Shown here: piece by piece, positions 8,603 through 16,959 of the stretch | How the letters are laid out: each line of letters starts with the position of its first letter | Position numbering within the stretch: the first letter of the stretch is position 1 | Origin: Cryomorphaceae bacterium | GTDB taxonomy: Bacteria > Bacteroidota > Bacteroidia > Flavobacteriales > Schleiferiaceae | Direction: 5' to 3' | Assembly: GCA_020832345.1 (NCBI GenBank) | Contig: JAFIEY010000025.1 | Span: 1 to 41,061, forward strand | Length of the DNA: 41,061 bases | Notes under the pieces: generated by a model | Databases searched by the model: none | What the model was told of the DNA's origin: nothing | The model's input: only the letters and a program-made list of their open reading frames with translations | Translations under genes and position numbers: made by a program

Positions 8603-8616
8603 GCCAAAAAAATGCC
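8603..8616 (-). promoter_or_regulatory. Sigma-54-like promoter (GG-N10-GC) for DUF1972 GT unit
   Basis: Minus strand reads AGGCATTTTTTTGGCAA: GG at 8616-8615 and GC at 8604-8603 with exactly 10 bases between. The implied start near 8592 leaves a leader of about 20 bases before ATG 8572. The pattern GGCAT-N4-TTTGGCAA is also seen before the T9SS gene. The -14 base is G rather than the usual T. Confidence 0.45.
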
Positions 8617-8670
8617 TAATTGCAGAGCCTTTGCAATTCAAATACTTACGAATTTTGCGCAGCAAATTTA

Positions 8671-8685
8671 TTCCAAAAAATGGAA
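8671..8685. promoter_or_regulatory. Palindromic enhancer candidate TTCCA-N5-TGGAA, site 1
   Basis: TTCCAAAAAATGGAA, a perfect inverted repeat with an A-only spacer. A partial second half-site follows (TTTTTTGGAA ending at 8704). It lies 98 bases from ATG 8572 and about 86 bases from the implied transcript start. The same 15-mer pattern recurs at 14331, 21666 and 26561. Confidence 0.65.
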
Positions 8686-8716
8686 AATTTTAGATTTTTT
8701 GGAAAATTATTGATGT

Positions 8717-8853
8717 AAAATTGAGTCTGCTCTAAAAAGTCCCTTTCTGCAAAAATATTCCTTGTCGATAGACTTTTGAATCCTCACTTGCTCCGGTTCA
8801 AAAATCCCCTCGATTTTGATTGAAATCATCTTTTTTAGAGTGGACCCAAAATT
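8717..8853. mobile_element. MITE-like element copy 2 (125 bp) with target duplication
   Basis: Element 8723-8847 flanked by the perfect 6-bp direct repeat AAAATT (8717-8722 and 8848-8853). Terminal inverted repeats are GAGTCTGCTCTAAAAAG at the left and, read on the other strand, a near-identical end at the right (8831-8847). An inner hairpin pairs TTTTGAATCC with GGTTCAAAA. It inserted inside the last codons of the glycosyltransferase gene at 8835-9920 and now supplies its stop codon. It is about 94% identical to copy 6. Confidence 0.88.
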
Positions 8854-9920
8854 TGAACGATCCGAAGAATGAAATTTGATTCCGAAAAAATTTCAACCCG
8901 TTCCAGGGCAGCTTTAGATAAATTTGAATATTGTCGTCCACATATATTCAATAATGCTTGTTGAAGATCGGCAGTTTTTCGGGAATCCACGGCAAAACCC
9001 GTTTTACCTTCTTCAATAACTTCAAGAATACCACCAACCGGTGGCACAATAGCCGGCAATCCATACGCCATACCCTCGATGATGGTCAGGCCAAAAGTTT
9101 CAATCCAACCATCAGAACGGGATAAATTTACAATCACATCGGCCCAGCTGTAAAATGGGTGCAAATCGGATTGCGCACTGTAAACTGTGAGGTTGTCGGA
9201 AAATTTTGTGTCATTAAAAAAAGAATCGATTTCAATTTGATTCGCATTAATGACCAAACGAAAGTTTTTATCGGGATTGTTCTTGGCCAATTTTACAAAT
9301 TCAAAAACGCCCTTGTACTTCTTGAGAGAGCAAACCATCAATATATTTCCACTAAATCCCTCCCTTTTATTTTTCCGTGCCTTTTGCAAAAAAACATCCT
9401 CAATGGCATTATATACCAAATGATTTTTTACACAATTGGTGTGGTGGCTTTCTTCCACAAACCGGGAAACATTAATGATGTCCATGGCGGTAATTTCCAC
9501 CGTGAAAAACAACCACCACTTTAACAATTTGGGTTTTACCGTACTTTCATGGATGTGGTAAATCACCCTACAACCTCTTAATTTTCCAGCCCAGGCAGCA
9601 CCAAAGGGCAACACTGTATTGACGTAAACCACATCGCTTTTCCGCAGAAAAAACAACAACCTAAAAAACAATAATAGTTGGGAAATGGTAAAGTTGACCA
9701 ATCTAATCCACGGATTGTTAGCAAAGACATACCAATGCCCATGGGTTTCTATTCCCTCCAAATCGGACAGGAATCCCTTTTGATGGCCCGAGGTAAAAAG
9801 ATGTACCTCAAAACCATGGTGCGGCAAAGCACGCAGCAATTGCGACAGCACTTTTGGACTGCCACTAAAATCATTGAGCAAATGGGCTGCAATGATTCTA
9901 TTTGAATATTTTTTTACCAT
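8835..9920 (-). CDS. GT4-family glycosyltransferase (EPS)
   Basis: 361 residues with the two-Rossmann GT-B layout. The GT4 donor-site motif appears as ETFGLTIIEGMAYGLPAIVP near residues 285-305, with the EX7E glutamates; the N-terminal acceptor domain has a Gly-rich start (NDFSGSPKVLSQLL). It should transfer a sugar from a nucleotide donor to the growing lipid-linked repeat unit; donor and linkage cannot be told. It overlaps the upstream glycosyltransferase by 7 bases, so translation is probably coupled. The last residues after VQIL (GPL, stop) come from the terminal inverted repeat of MITE copy 2. Removing the element and one target copy restores an ending of VQILHQ and stop, so the protein is essentially intact. 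Confidence 0.85.
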   Translation of the reverse strand: MVKKYSNRIIAAHLLNDFSGSPKVLSQLLRALPHHGFEVHLFTSGHQKGFLSDLEGIETHGHWYVFANNPWIRLVNFTISQLLLFFRLLFFLRKSDVVYVNTVLPFGAAWAGKLRGCRVIYHIHESTVKPKLLKWWLFFTVEITAMDIINVSRFVEESHHTNCVKNHLVYNAIEDVFLQKARKNKREGFSGNILMVCSLKKYKGVFEFVKLAKNNPDKNFRLVINANQIEIDSFFNDTKFSDNLTVYSAQSDLHPFYSWADVIVNLSRSDGWIETFGLTIIEGMAYGLPAIVPPVGGILEVIEEGKTGFAVDSRKTADLQQALLNICGRQYSNLSKAALERVEIFSESNFILRIVQILGPL

Positions 9921-11134
9921 TGACTGTATATTTTTTTCAATTGCTCACCGCGGCGATCCCAATGAAACACTTCTTCAAACTGTTTGCGTGCAGCCATTCG
10001 CATGGCGCGATGCTTGTCAGGGTAAGCATATAGCGTGGTCAAAGCGCGGGCTAATTTTAGCACCGTATTGTCGTAATCTTGATGGGGAATGGCAAAACCA
10101 CACTCGGAGTTAATGAATTGCCCCGGACCTTCATTGTCGAGACAAATGACGGGAACGCCAAAGGAAAGCGCTTCCGGCACCACCATCCCGGCACCCTCAT
10201 GGGAGGGAAACAGGAACGCCGAAGCCTGAGAAAAACGCTTCATGAGTTCACTGCGCTCTATCCAGGAAATAAATTTCACGTAGTCCGTTATGCCTTTTTC
10301 TTCAGCAATTTTTCTCAACAATGGCTCCTCCGGCCCACTGCCGACAAGGAGTAATTCACAGCGCAATTTGTCTTCCGCATTGAGATTATTTACAAAATCT
10401 CCAAATGCATGAAGGGTTAGATCAAATCCCTTTAGGGGCACAAATCTACCCGCAGAAATAACGGTAAAAGGCATACCGGAGGCAAGTTCTTTTTCCCAGC
10501 CAAAATCTTGGGTTGCCACAGACGGAATTATAGAATAATTTTTCTTTAGTCTTAAGGTTTTTGGCACTTCCACATTCATACACCATATATGATCTGCTTT
10601 AGTCCTTGTTTTGCGAAGCGCGGGGGAAAGTCGCCAAAAATACTGTTTTACCCACATGGTAATTACATCCTTTACCCGGTGTTTTTTATCGTAATACTTG
10701 AGATATTGAACCGGGATTTGCGGGTGATGCCCCACGGGACCCCACACAAATGGCACTTTTAATTTCCACAAAAAAGACGGCGACCAGTCGTTGTGAAAAT
10801 TGAGGTTATGGGCCAGATCAAATTCAATTTTTTGCTTTTTAATAAAGGATACGACACCGCGCTGCCACATAAGATAATACAACATAGCACCACGACCTCC
10901 GCGTTTCCAAAAGCGCATCCAGTAGGGCGTATCATAATACAGAAAAAGCATGTTGTCGTATTCCTTTTGCGGGTTTTCGGCCATGTACTTTTCAATCGCG
11001 GGTTTGTTATTTTCCCGCGTTATGGCAATGACTTTGTGAAATCGGGCAATCTGAAACACGAAATTCCATCCCATTCCATCCTCGGAACCCTTATAGGGAT
11101 TTACAGCATAAGTAGTGGCAACAACGGTCTTCAT
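9914..11134 (-). CDS. GT4-family glycosyltransferase (EPS)
   Basis: 406 residues, GT-B fold. The C-terminal donor-binding part shows ISAGRFVPLKGFDLTLHAF, the strand LLLVGSGPEEPLLRKIAEE and HEGAGMVVPEALSFGVPVIC, the classic GT4 pattern with both glutamate positions. The N-terminus (TTYAVNPYKGSEDGMGWNF) resembles GT4 enzymes of exopolysaccharide clusters. It probably adds one sugar of the repeat unit at the cytoplasmic face of the inner membrane. It overlaps the acyltransferase gene by 4 bases (ATGA type) and the next glycosyltransferase by 7, so it is a middle gene of a tightly packed operon. Confidence 0.87.
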   Translation of the reverse strand: MKTVVATTYAVNPYKGSEDGMGWNFVFQIARFHKVIAITRENNKPAIEKYMAENPQKEYDNMLFLYYDTPYWMRFWKRGGRGAMLYYLMWQRGVVSFIKKQKIEFDLAHNLNFHNDWSPSFLWKLKVPFVWGPVGHHPQIPVQYLKYYDKKHRVKDVITMWVKQYFWRLSPALRKTRTKADHIWCMNVEVPKTLRLKKNYSIIPSVATQDFGWEKELASGMPFTVISAGRFVPLKGFDLTLHAFGDFVNNLNAEDKLRCELLLVGSGPEEPLLRKIAEEKGITDYVKFISWIERSELMKRFSQASAFLFPSHEGAGMVVPEALSFGVPVICLDNEGPGQFINSECGFAIPHQDYDNTVLKLARALTTLYAYPDKHRAMRMAARKQFEEVFHWDRRGEQLKKIYSQW

Positions 11135-11826
11135 TTGGCACTTCGTGTTTTTAATATTTTGGCGGGAACACCGCCTATGATACTATTGGCCGGAAAGGAT
11201 TTATTGACAACAGCACCTGCAGCAATGATGCATCCATCCCCAATTTGCACGCCATCTAAAATGGTCACTTTACTTCCTATCCAACAATTTTTTCCGATGT
11301 AAATTCCTTTGCGGGTTACGCCTTGAAAACGAATTGGGGTTTCCAGGTCATCGGCTACGTGATTTTCCGGGTGACAACTCAAATACTGACCCACAATACA
11401 ATCGTCATCAATGGTCAATCCGCCAGCACCACCCAAATAAGCATATTCACCAATACCGACGTTATTTCCAATGGTAATATGTTCACCGATATGATTCAGA
11501 GACGTTGAAACCACTACACGGCTATATGCGCCTATACTTACATTATTTCCGAGGGTAATGCCTTTTTTTCCTAGGGCACTCAAATACACCCGATCACCGA
11601 GCTTTAGAAATTTTCCAAAGGTGATTTTGGGGGTGTTAAAAAAGCGAACACCTCTTCCCAGCAAAGCCATTTTTGGGTTTTTTCCCAGAAATAGCAATTT
11701 ACATCCGCGCAACATACTCCACACTTGATCCCAGATAAAGGAAATCAATCCCACTGTATTCAAATTCGGATCAAAGGAAAAATTGGGGTTACGCATGCGG
11801 ATGATTCGCTGTACAAGTCCCTTCAT
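11131..11826 (-). CDS. Left-handed beta-helix acyltransferase (hexapeptide repeat, WcaF/Maa-like)
   Basis: 231 residues with at least eight imperfect hexapeptide turns: ITLGNNVSIGAY, ITIGNNVGIGEY, LTIDDDCIVGQY, IYIGKNCWIGSKVTILDGV, VQIGDGCIIAAGAVV. The end has the family hallmark IIGGVPAKILKTR. The conserved His of this family is probably in the HPENHVAD segment. Such enzymes form trimers and acetylate sugars using acetyl-CoA; here the sugar is likely part of the exopolysaccharide. The gene sits between a kinase fusion and two glycosyltransferases with a 1-base gap and a 4-base overlap. Confidence 0.88.
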   Translation of the reverse strand: MKGLVQRIIRMRNPNFSFDPNLNTVGLISFIWDQVWSMLRGCKLLFLGKNPKMALLGRGVRFFNTPKITFGKFLKLGDRVYLSALGKKGITLGNNVSIGAYSRVVVSTSLNHIGEHITIGNNVGIGEYAYLGGAGGLTIDDDCIVGQYLSCHPENHVADDLETPIRFQGVTRKGIYIGKNCWIGSKVTILDGVQIGDGCIIAAGAVVNKSFPANSIIGGVPAKILKTRSAK

Positions 11827-11827
11827 G

Positions 11828-14212
11828 TTATATGAGTTTCTGGGTTATATTATTTGAAATCAATTGCATGGTAAGCTTGAGTTCGATGTTTTCCACCGGA
11901 ATATATTGCCCGCGGTTGCGACGGCTCAATTTCCCAAAGAGATTGAGATAATCGTGTGTCAATCGAGTAATGGTAACCTCGTCTAATTCTTGTTTGCGCT
12001 TTAGGATAACCTGCGGATCGGCATAAAGGAAAAAGTTGAGGTTGGGTTGCATAAGCAAGGCATAACCTGCGCGAAGAAACCATTTGGGCAAACGGATATT
12101 GCTGCGAACGCTGTCGTTGATAAAATCAAAATAATACCTGTCGTAAAGGACTACATGTCCGCGAAGCACGTGTTTGAAATAGATAACAAACTGCCCAACC
12201 AGATAATCGAGGTAGTAATATCCAAACCGCAAAAGGGAACTGAGAACATTTCGGTTGTTTCCCTGGCGAGGCAAAGTATCTGCAGCTTGTTTTTCCGCTT
12301 GAGCTTTCCCTACCACCATGGCTTTTAGAATAGGCAGCAGTGAAGGACGGTGACGTATGACCACCACCCGACGACGAAGTTTTTTCTCAATTTCGATTTT
12401 GGTGTGTTCGATAATGGTTGATTTTCCGGCACCATCAACTCCGCTAAAGGTTATGATCATGCCTTTTTGCGAAAACATTTGAATCAAAGTATCCCAAATA
12501 TAGGTGATGGTGTTTTTTATTTTGGCCCATCCCATGTTGAAGGATTTTTTTAGCATATATACTTTTAATGATTTTAAGGCTGAAGTGTCGCCCACATAGA
12601 CCCCGTAAATCAGGTCATCCGTTTTTTGTTCGCTTTTACTCATGAGCAATTCAAAAGGCATATATTTGGCGGGCACTTGCTGGCCATTTAATCCGTAAAA
12701 CAATCCGATAAACCTAGCCGTATCAAGCAAACTGGCTTTTTTAACGCGATTCAAATCGCGCTCCGCATGATCGATAATGGTTTGAATATCCATGTAAACC
12801 GTTTGTTTGCGCTTTAACTGGTGGATAAAATCAACGCTGAGTAAACCGTTGTCTTGTGTTATGACAAACAAATTGGTCATCGAGCGTTTGGACACTACTT
12901 TAATGTGATCCACCAATGGGTGATTCCTCAAATATGCAATGGTCTTTTTAGCATCATCTCTGTGAATACACATGTCCAAATCGGAATAAGCACTCAACTT
13001 TTCCGGCGCGTTGTTAGAAAGCTTTAATCCGGCATAGGGTTTTTTGTCAAGGTGGTCGAATAAATCGAGGATGACCAAACCGCGAACATCTTCATTTTTT
13101 TGTAAAACATAACTTAGTGCTTCATTCCACACATCGAGCAACCACTGTACCTGAACGTGCCAATTGGTTTGCAAATTATACACCTCCAAATAGTTGAGGG
13201 TATTGAGCAGCAGATAACCGCGCAACAACTCATCCATGGACTCTTCGTAAAACAATGCTTGATTCTGAAAGCTTTTTAATTCCGCATAAATTTCCTTCCA
13301 ACCTTTGTGCTCCATCAGCACACCTTTCTGAATTCCAAAATGAAAAAAGTCAAAAGCTTTGGGGTAATTATCGGAAGCGAGTTCCCAGTCATACACAAAA
13401 AGGGATCTGTTTTTACCCACATACATATTCCAAGGCGTAAAATCACCGTGGGCAAAGTGGGTAATGATGCGATTGGTTTTAATGGATTCCGTGAGTAATT
13501 CCAGCTTTTTAATAATGCCTGCCGGAATTTTAAAGTTGCGGTTTTTAAGCGCTTCCAATCGTTGGGGGATTTGGTGTAATTCCGCAAATTCCTGCCCGGT
13601 CATTTCGCGGGCCGATTTGGTCGCCATTTCATCAATGGCCTGCACGTGTTCCACCATCAAAGCTTTATGGCGAAGGGTATGATCGTTTGAGGTGGAAAGC
13701 TCTGCCCCGTGATTTCCGGTGGCCAAAACTTTAGGGTAGGTAAAAGTCCGAATGGAAAGTTGATCCAGTATAGAAAGGTTTTCCACTTCGCGGTTGATCA
13801 ACCCGGTGGATTTTTCTGAAATGCTGATTTTGGCAAATGAAGGAATCGCATTTGCCTTGTACAATACGTATTTTTGATTGGGGCCGGTGGTGCCGGTAAA
13901 CAATGACCAGTTTGAAGAAAAGGGATCGACAAAGGCGCCCTCTTGATTTTTAGGAAGGGTAAATACAAATTTGGCAAACACCAAACGCTGCAAACGAAGG
14001 GCAAAAATAAGGCGAATTAAAAAGGCAAACAATCCGGCGCGAAACCCGTCAATATTGTAAAAGCGCAAGAAGGTGGGCTTATTAGCACCGGCGGGCCAAA
14101 TCCAACGAATACTGCCATCCGGATTTTTGATGGCCAAAAAACGAGCTTCCGTCGTTGGCACTCCATCTTGCAATTCGGTGTTTACGTTGAGATTGTTTAG
14201 TATTACTTTCAT
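11828..14212 (-). CDS. Three-domain fusion: APH-like kinase, nucleotidyltransferase-like domain, thymidylate kinase-like P-loop kinase
   Basis: 794 residues from ATG 14212; GTG 14236 would add 8. Region 1 (about 100-370) has the aminoglycoside phosphotransferase/choline kinase catalytic loop HGDFTPWNMYV (255-265) and the metal-binding DWE (275-277). Region 2 (about 375-530) has a nucleotidyltransferase-like strand, SAYSDLDMCIH (about 407-417) with two Asp, followed by SVDFIH. Region 3 (about 583-794) is a P-loop kinase like thymidylate kinase: FSGVDGAGKST (589-599) and the DRYYFDF motif with the DR pair near 690. I infer phosphorylation of a small molecule or sugar linked to EPS or its export; no known enzyme with this exact order comes to mind. 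First gene of the operon running to 8835. Confidence 0.75.
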   Translation of the reverse strand: MKVILNNLNVNTELQDGVPTTEARFLAIKNPDGSIRWIWPAGANKPTFLRFYNIDGFRAGLFAFLIRLIFALRLQRLVFAKFVFTLPKNQEGAFVDPFSSNWSLFTGTTGPNQKYVLYKANAIPSFAKISISEKSTGLINREVENLSILDQLSIRTFTYPKVLATGNHGAELSTSNDHTLRHKALMVEHVQAIDEMATKSAREMTGQEFAELHQIPQRLEALKNRNFKIPAGIIKKLELLTESIKTNRIITHFAHGDFTPWNMYVGKNRSLFVYDWELASDNYPKAFDFFHFGIQKGVLMEHKGWKEIYAELKSFQNQALFYEESMDELLRGYLLLNTLNYLEVYNLQTNWHVQVQWLLDVWNEALSYVLQKNEDVRGLVILDLFDHLDKKPYAGLKLSNNAPEKLSAYSDLDMCIHRDDAKKTIAYLRNHPLVDHIKVVSKRSMTNLFVITQDNGLLSVDFIHQLKRKQTVYMDIQTIIDHAERDLNRVKKASLLDTARFIGLFYGLNGQQVPAKYMPFELLMSKSEQKTDDLIYGVYVGDTSALKSLKVYMLKKSFNMGWAKIKNTITYIWDTLIQMFSQKGMIITFSGVDGAGKSTIIEHTKIEIEKKLRRRVVVIRHRPSLLPILKAMVVGKAQAEKQAADTLPRQGNNRNVLSSLLRFGYYYLDYLVGQFVIYFKHVLRGHVVLYDRYYFDFINDSVRSNIRLPKWFLRAGYALLMQPNLNFFLYADPQVILKRKQELDEVTITRLTHDYLNLFGKLSRRNRGQYIPVENIELKLTMQLISNNITQKLI

Positions 14213-14260
14213 AATTCGGGTTAAAAGGGTTGACACAAAGTGTAGCTTGACCCTAAGAAC

Positions 14261-14275
14261 GCCAATAGTCGTGCC
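14261..14275 (-). promoter_or_regulatory. Sigma-54-like promoter for kinase-fusion/GT operon
   Basis: Minus strand reads GGGCACGACTATTGGC. The -24 part GGCACG and the following TTG match the sigma-54 consensus TGGCACG-N4-TTGC closely, but the GG-to-GC spacing is 11 if the final GC is used. The implied start is near 14250, 38 bases before ATG 14212 or about 14 before GTG 14236. Confidence 0.45.
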
Positions 14276-14330
14276 CGGAGAAAAACCACCTGTTTACCAA
14301 TTACTTGGCAAATAAAATCTCGCTAAAACA

Positions 14331-14345
14331 TTCCAAATTTTGGAA
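14331..14345. promoter_or_regulatory. Palindromic enhancer candidate TTCCA-N5-TGGAA, site 2
   Basis: TTCCAAATTTTGGAA, a perfect inverted repeat 118 bases from ATG 14212 and about 88 from the implied transcript start. Partial half-sites (TTTGGAAAAA near 14358 and TTGGAA near 14377) follow upstream. Confidence 0.65.
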
Positions 14346-14421
14346 AACAAGCGGTAATTTGGAAAAATTACCATTCTTGGAATCTGCGCATCACACGGGC
14401 AATATTATGCCGGGCTATTGC

Positions 14422-14575
14422 AATTTTGAATCTGCTCCGAAAAGTCCCTTTCTGCCAAAATCTTCATTGTCGGTAGATTTTTGAATCGTCACTAACAGTT
14501 AGTTAGCGCCGGCTCTATAATCTCCTCTGCGTCGATTTTGATTGAAATCATCCTTTTTAGAGTGGACTCAACATT
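14422..14575. mobile_element. MITE-like element copy 3 (142 bp)
   Basis: Element 14428-14569, with left end GAATCTGCTCCGAAAAG and right end CTTTTTAGAGTGGACTC. Flanks AATTTT (14422-14427) and AACATT (14570-14575) agree at 4 of 6 positions, so the target duplication has decayed or is uncertain. The middle carries the longer variant with TCACTAACAGTTAGTTAGC, shared in type with copy 5. It overlaps the 3' end of the O-antigen ligase gene and supplies its stop codon. Confidence 0.82.
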
Positions 14576-15852
14576 GGAATCCCTAAACGTTTCAAATGCA
14601 ATTTCTGTCGGAGGGTAAGCAAGGTGTTTTTCTGAAACGAGATATACAATATCACCAATTGATAAAACAGAATACCGTAATTTGATTCCCCAAAGATTCC
14701 AAATTCTGTAAACGAATTAATGATAATGGGAATCAACAAACAAAAGAGCATAAGTTTCTTTTCACTGTCCTCTCTCAAAATCGCCCTAAAGGTAAAGAGC
14801 ATTTGAAAAAACACCACGGTAAGACCGATAAATCCCAAATTCATCAAAACCTGCATAAAAGTATTGTGGGTCATTTTTCCCGGATAGGTATGTGCACCCT
14901 GAAAATACTCCTTGTAGTCGATGCGCATAAAACCAAAACCCAGAAGTGGTTCTCGCGGCAAACCTTCATTAATAAGGGCTTCCCAAAAGGGCAAGCGTCC
15001 GGTAAGGCTCATAACTTCCTCCATGCGCTCAGGATCACCATCTTTTAATACGACCTTATAAATGGCCAAAGGAGCAACCACAATCATCACAGCTATGGCG
15101 CCCAGTGCAAATTTTCGCTTCTCAGATTGCAAAACGTGAAATCCAATAATGAGAAGGGCACCGATGAGCGATGAACGAGAACCCGTGGCCATCAAGCCGT
15201 AAAACAGAACCAACAATTTAAAAATCGTCCACCAGCGATGGTGATTTCTTCGAAGATCAAAAAGCAACCCGGCCACGCCAACCCCTGCCAACATACCCAG
15301 TTCATTAGGATTCATAAGATACCCCCCCAATCGCGCTTCCTCTCCCCCATGGGTTAAACGATAAAACACGTCCGGGGCAATCCACATCCCCAACACAAAA
15401 ACCAGAATCAATGCAAAAGCGCTGTTTCCAACCAAATTATACATTCTTATTTGGTGATCCTTATAATACAAATCCAGCAAATACAGGCTCTTCACAAAGA
15501 AAAAACAAAACACCAAGGTCTGGGAAGTCATAAACCATTGAAGTGCACTGTACCCAACATCGGTGCTCCACATCAGGGATGCAAAACCCAGCAAAAGGTA
15601 CAGACCGTAAAATAAAATGGCCAAGGGATTATTTCCTTTGAGCGAATCCACCGCCCCGTGCTGCACAATACTCTGATATACCCGGTAAGAAGCCAGCAGC
15701 ATACCCATCCGACCGACCACCTTAATGGCGCGGGTTATCATCACATTTTCACTCCAGGTAAAAAAACAAGCAATCATGAGAAGAAGAACAACGAACAATT
15801 GCAAGTTGGTCTTCTTTAAAAAAGTCGCATTATCGATTCGCTGGTTTCTCAT
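14557..15852 (-). CDS. O-antigen ligase/polymerase family membrane protein (Wzy/WaaL, Wzy_C domain)
   Basis: 431 residues, about 10-12 membrane segments. Family landmarks are GGYLMNPNELGMLAG, the short periplasmic-loop motif TGSRSSLIG, TGRLPFWE and the His-containing loop GKMTHNTFMQVLMNLGFIG. Proteins of this family either polymerise lipid-linked repeat units (Wzy) or ligate glycans to an acceptor (WaaL); the presence of a flippase and Wzc/Wza-type genes upstream makes a Wzy polymerase more likely here. It follows a glycosyltransferase by 6 bases and is the last gene of its operon. Its final residues LSPL and stop derive from the right inverted repeat of MITE copy 3; without the insertion the protein would end PMLQ and stop. 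Confidence 0.85.
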   Translation of the reverse strand: MRNQRIDNATFLKKTNLQLFVVLLLMIACFFTWSENVMITRAIKVVGRMGMLLASYRVYQSIVQHGAVDSLKGNNPLAILFYGLYLLLGFASLMWSTDVGYSALQWFMTSQTLVFCFFFVKSLYLLDLYYKDHQIRMYNLVGNSAFALILVFVLGMWIAPDVFYRLTHGGEEARLGGYLMNPNELGMLAGVGVAGLLFDLRRNHHRWWTIFKLLVLFYGLMATGSRSSLIGALLIIGFHVLQSEKRKFALGAIAVMIVVAPLAIYKVVLKDGDPERMEEVMSLTGRLPFWEALINEGLPREPLLGFGFMRIDYKEYFQGAHTYPGKMTHNTFMQVLMNLGFIGLTVVFFQMLFTFRAILREDSEKKLMLFCLLIPIIINSFTEFGIFGESNYGILFYQLVILYISFQKNTLLTLRQKLHLKRLGIPMLSPL

Positions 15853-15858
15853 GGGCCA

Positions 15859-16959
15859 TTAGCGATATAGTTTGTCCATTTGCTCCACAATAATAGGCCA
15901 GGAAAATGCTTTGGCAATCATTTTTTTGCTCTGTTCCCTCAAATCATCACCTTGTCCATCTTCATACATTTGCGCCATCTGTTCAAGACCGAGCACCAAA
16001 TCGGGAACGCGACTATTCGGAACAGAAATCCCCGCATTGTAATCTGTAATATAAGTCCCTACATTTGTCGCTTCGGTTACGAGGGAAGGAACACCCAGTG
16101 CAGCCGCTTCCAAAACGGCGGAGGGCAGCCCCTCATTCCGGGAAGGATGCGCAAAAACGTGCATTTGGGCTATCAACGCATCCTTATCCTCGCCAAACTT
16201 TTTACCAAATAAAATCACGTTTTCCAGCTTCTTTTCCGCAATAAATTTTTCGATAAACTTTCGTCCATCACCATCACCAATTATCCAAAGCTCAGTGTTT
16301 TCACGGGTTTTACAAAAAATATTGAAAGCGTGGAGGAGCATGTCCAAACCTTTGGTGTGAATATCCAACCGACCGACAAACCCGATGGTAAAAGCTTCGT
16401 TTTTGACTACATCAATTTCGTTTTGGGTTGTGGGCGTAAACCCATACGGCAATAGAATTAAATCCTTTTCAACCTTTAGCATTTGCAGTCCGATGATTTC
16501 ACTCGCCCCGATGCAGTGAATGCGATGGGCATTTTTTAGGAGCGCTTTTTCAAAGAGTTGGGCATATAATTTTTTTCGCAACTGACCTCTTTCCATGGCA
16601 ATAACGTTGTACGCACCATGTGGGGTCAGGACATATTTAATGCGATGTTTTGCAAAAAATTTTCCGAGGGTTCCGTACACCGGAATCCAGCCGCCATGCA
16701 GGTGAAATACCGCCCCGGATTTTTGAAGTATGGCCGTCTTTAGCGCAGCATCAATCCCAAATGGATTTCTTTTTTTAGAAAACAACCGGGTGGTAAAATT
16801 CCGATCTGGATAATTGTGTGCAACATCCGCAGTAATGCCCCAAACCTCCACATTCCTTCCGGATGCAGCCTGCTCAGTTGCCAATTGGTAAACGACTTTA
16901 TTGACACCGTTCAGCCGATCGGGGTTGGCTTTCCCTAAAATGAGATGAACGATTTCCAT
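15859..16959 (-). CDS. GT4-family glycosyltransferase (EPS)
   Basis: 366 residues, GT-B fold. The N-terminal domain includes NGVNKVVYQLATEQAASG and VLTPHGAY; the donor domain shows IGFVGRLDIHTKGLDMLLHA, LWIIGDGDGRKFIE and HPSRNEGLPSAVLEAAALGV, with both conserved Glu of GT4 enzymes. It should add a sugar to the lipid-linked unit on the cytoplasmic face of the membrane. Its start overlaps the end of the flippase gene by 25 bases, and the ligase follows after 6 bases, so it is an internal gene of the 21544-14557 operon. Confidence 0.88.
   Translation of the reverse strand: MEIVHLILGKANPDRLNGVNKVVYQLATEQAASGRNVEVWGITADVAHNYPDRNFTTRLFSKKRNPFGIDAALKTAILQKSGAVFHLHGGWIPVYGTLGKFFAKHRIKYVLTPHGAYNVIAMERGQLRKKLYAQLFEKALLKNAHRIHCIGASEIIGLQMLKVEKDLILLPYGFTPTTQNEIDVVKNEAFTIGFVGRLDIHTKGLDMLLHAFNIFCKTRENTELWIIGDGDGRKFIEKFIAEKKLENVILFGKKFGEDKDALIAQMHVFAHPSRNEGLPSAVLEAAALGVPSLVTEATNVGTYITDYNAGISVPNSRVPDLVLGLEQMAQMYEDGQGDDLREQSKKMIAKAFSWPIIVEQMDKLYR

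Larger units (their letters stand above)
14237..14556. other. 320-base intergenic region with promoter, palindrome and mobile repeat
   Basis: This gap holds, from the gene outward, the GG-N11-GC promoter candidate (14261-14275), the palindrome (14331-14345) with A/T-rich half-site-like strings out to about 14392, and most of MITE copy 3 (14428-14569). I see no gene in it. Confidence 0.7.

Noticed and set aside
8573-8665. 31-residue N-terminal extension of the DUF1972 glycosyltransferase
   Set aside because: It covers the promoter candidate and leaves only 5 bases between start codon and palindrome; the protein family begins near the ATG at 8572.
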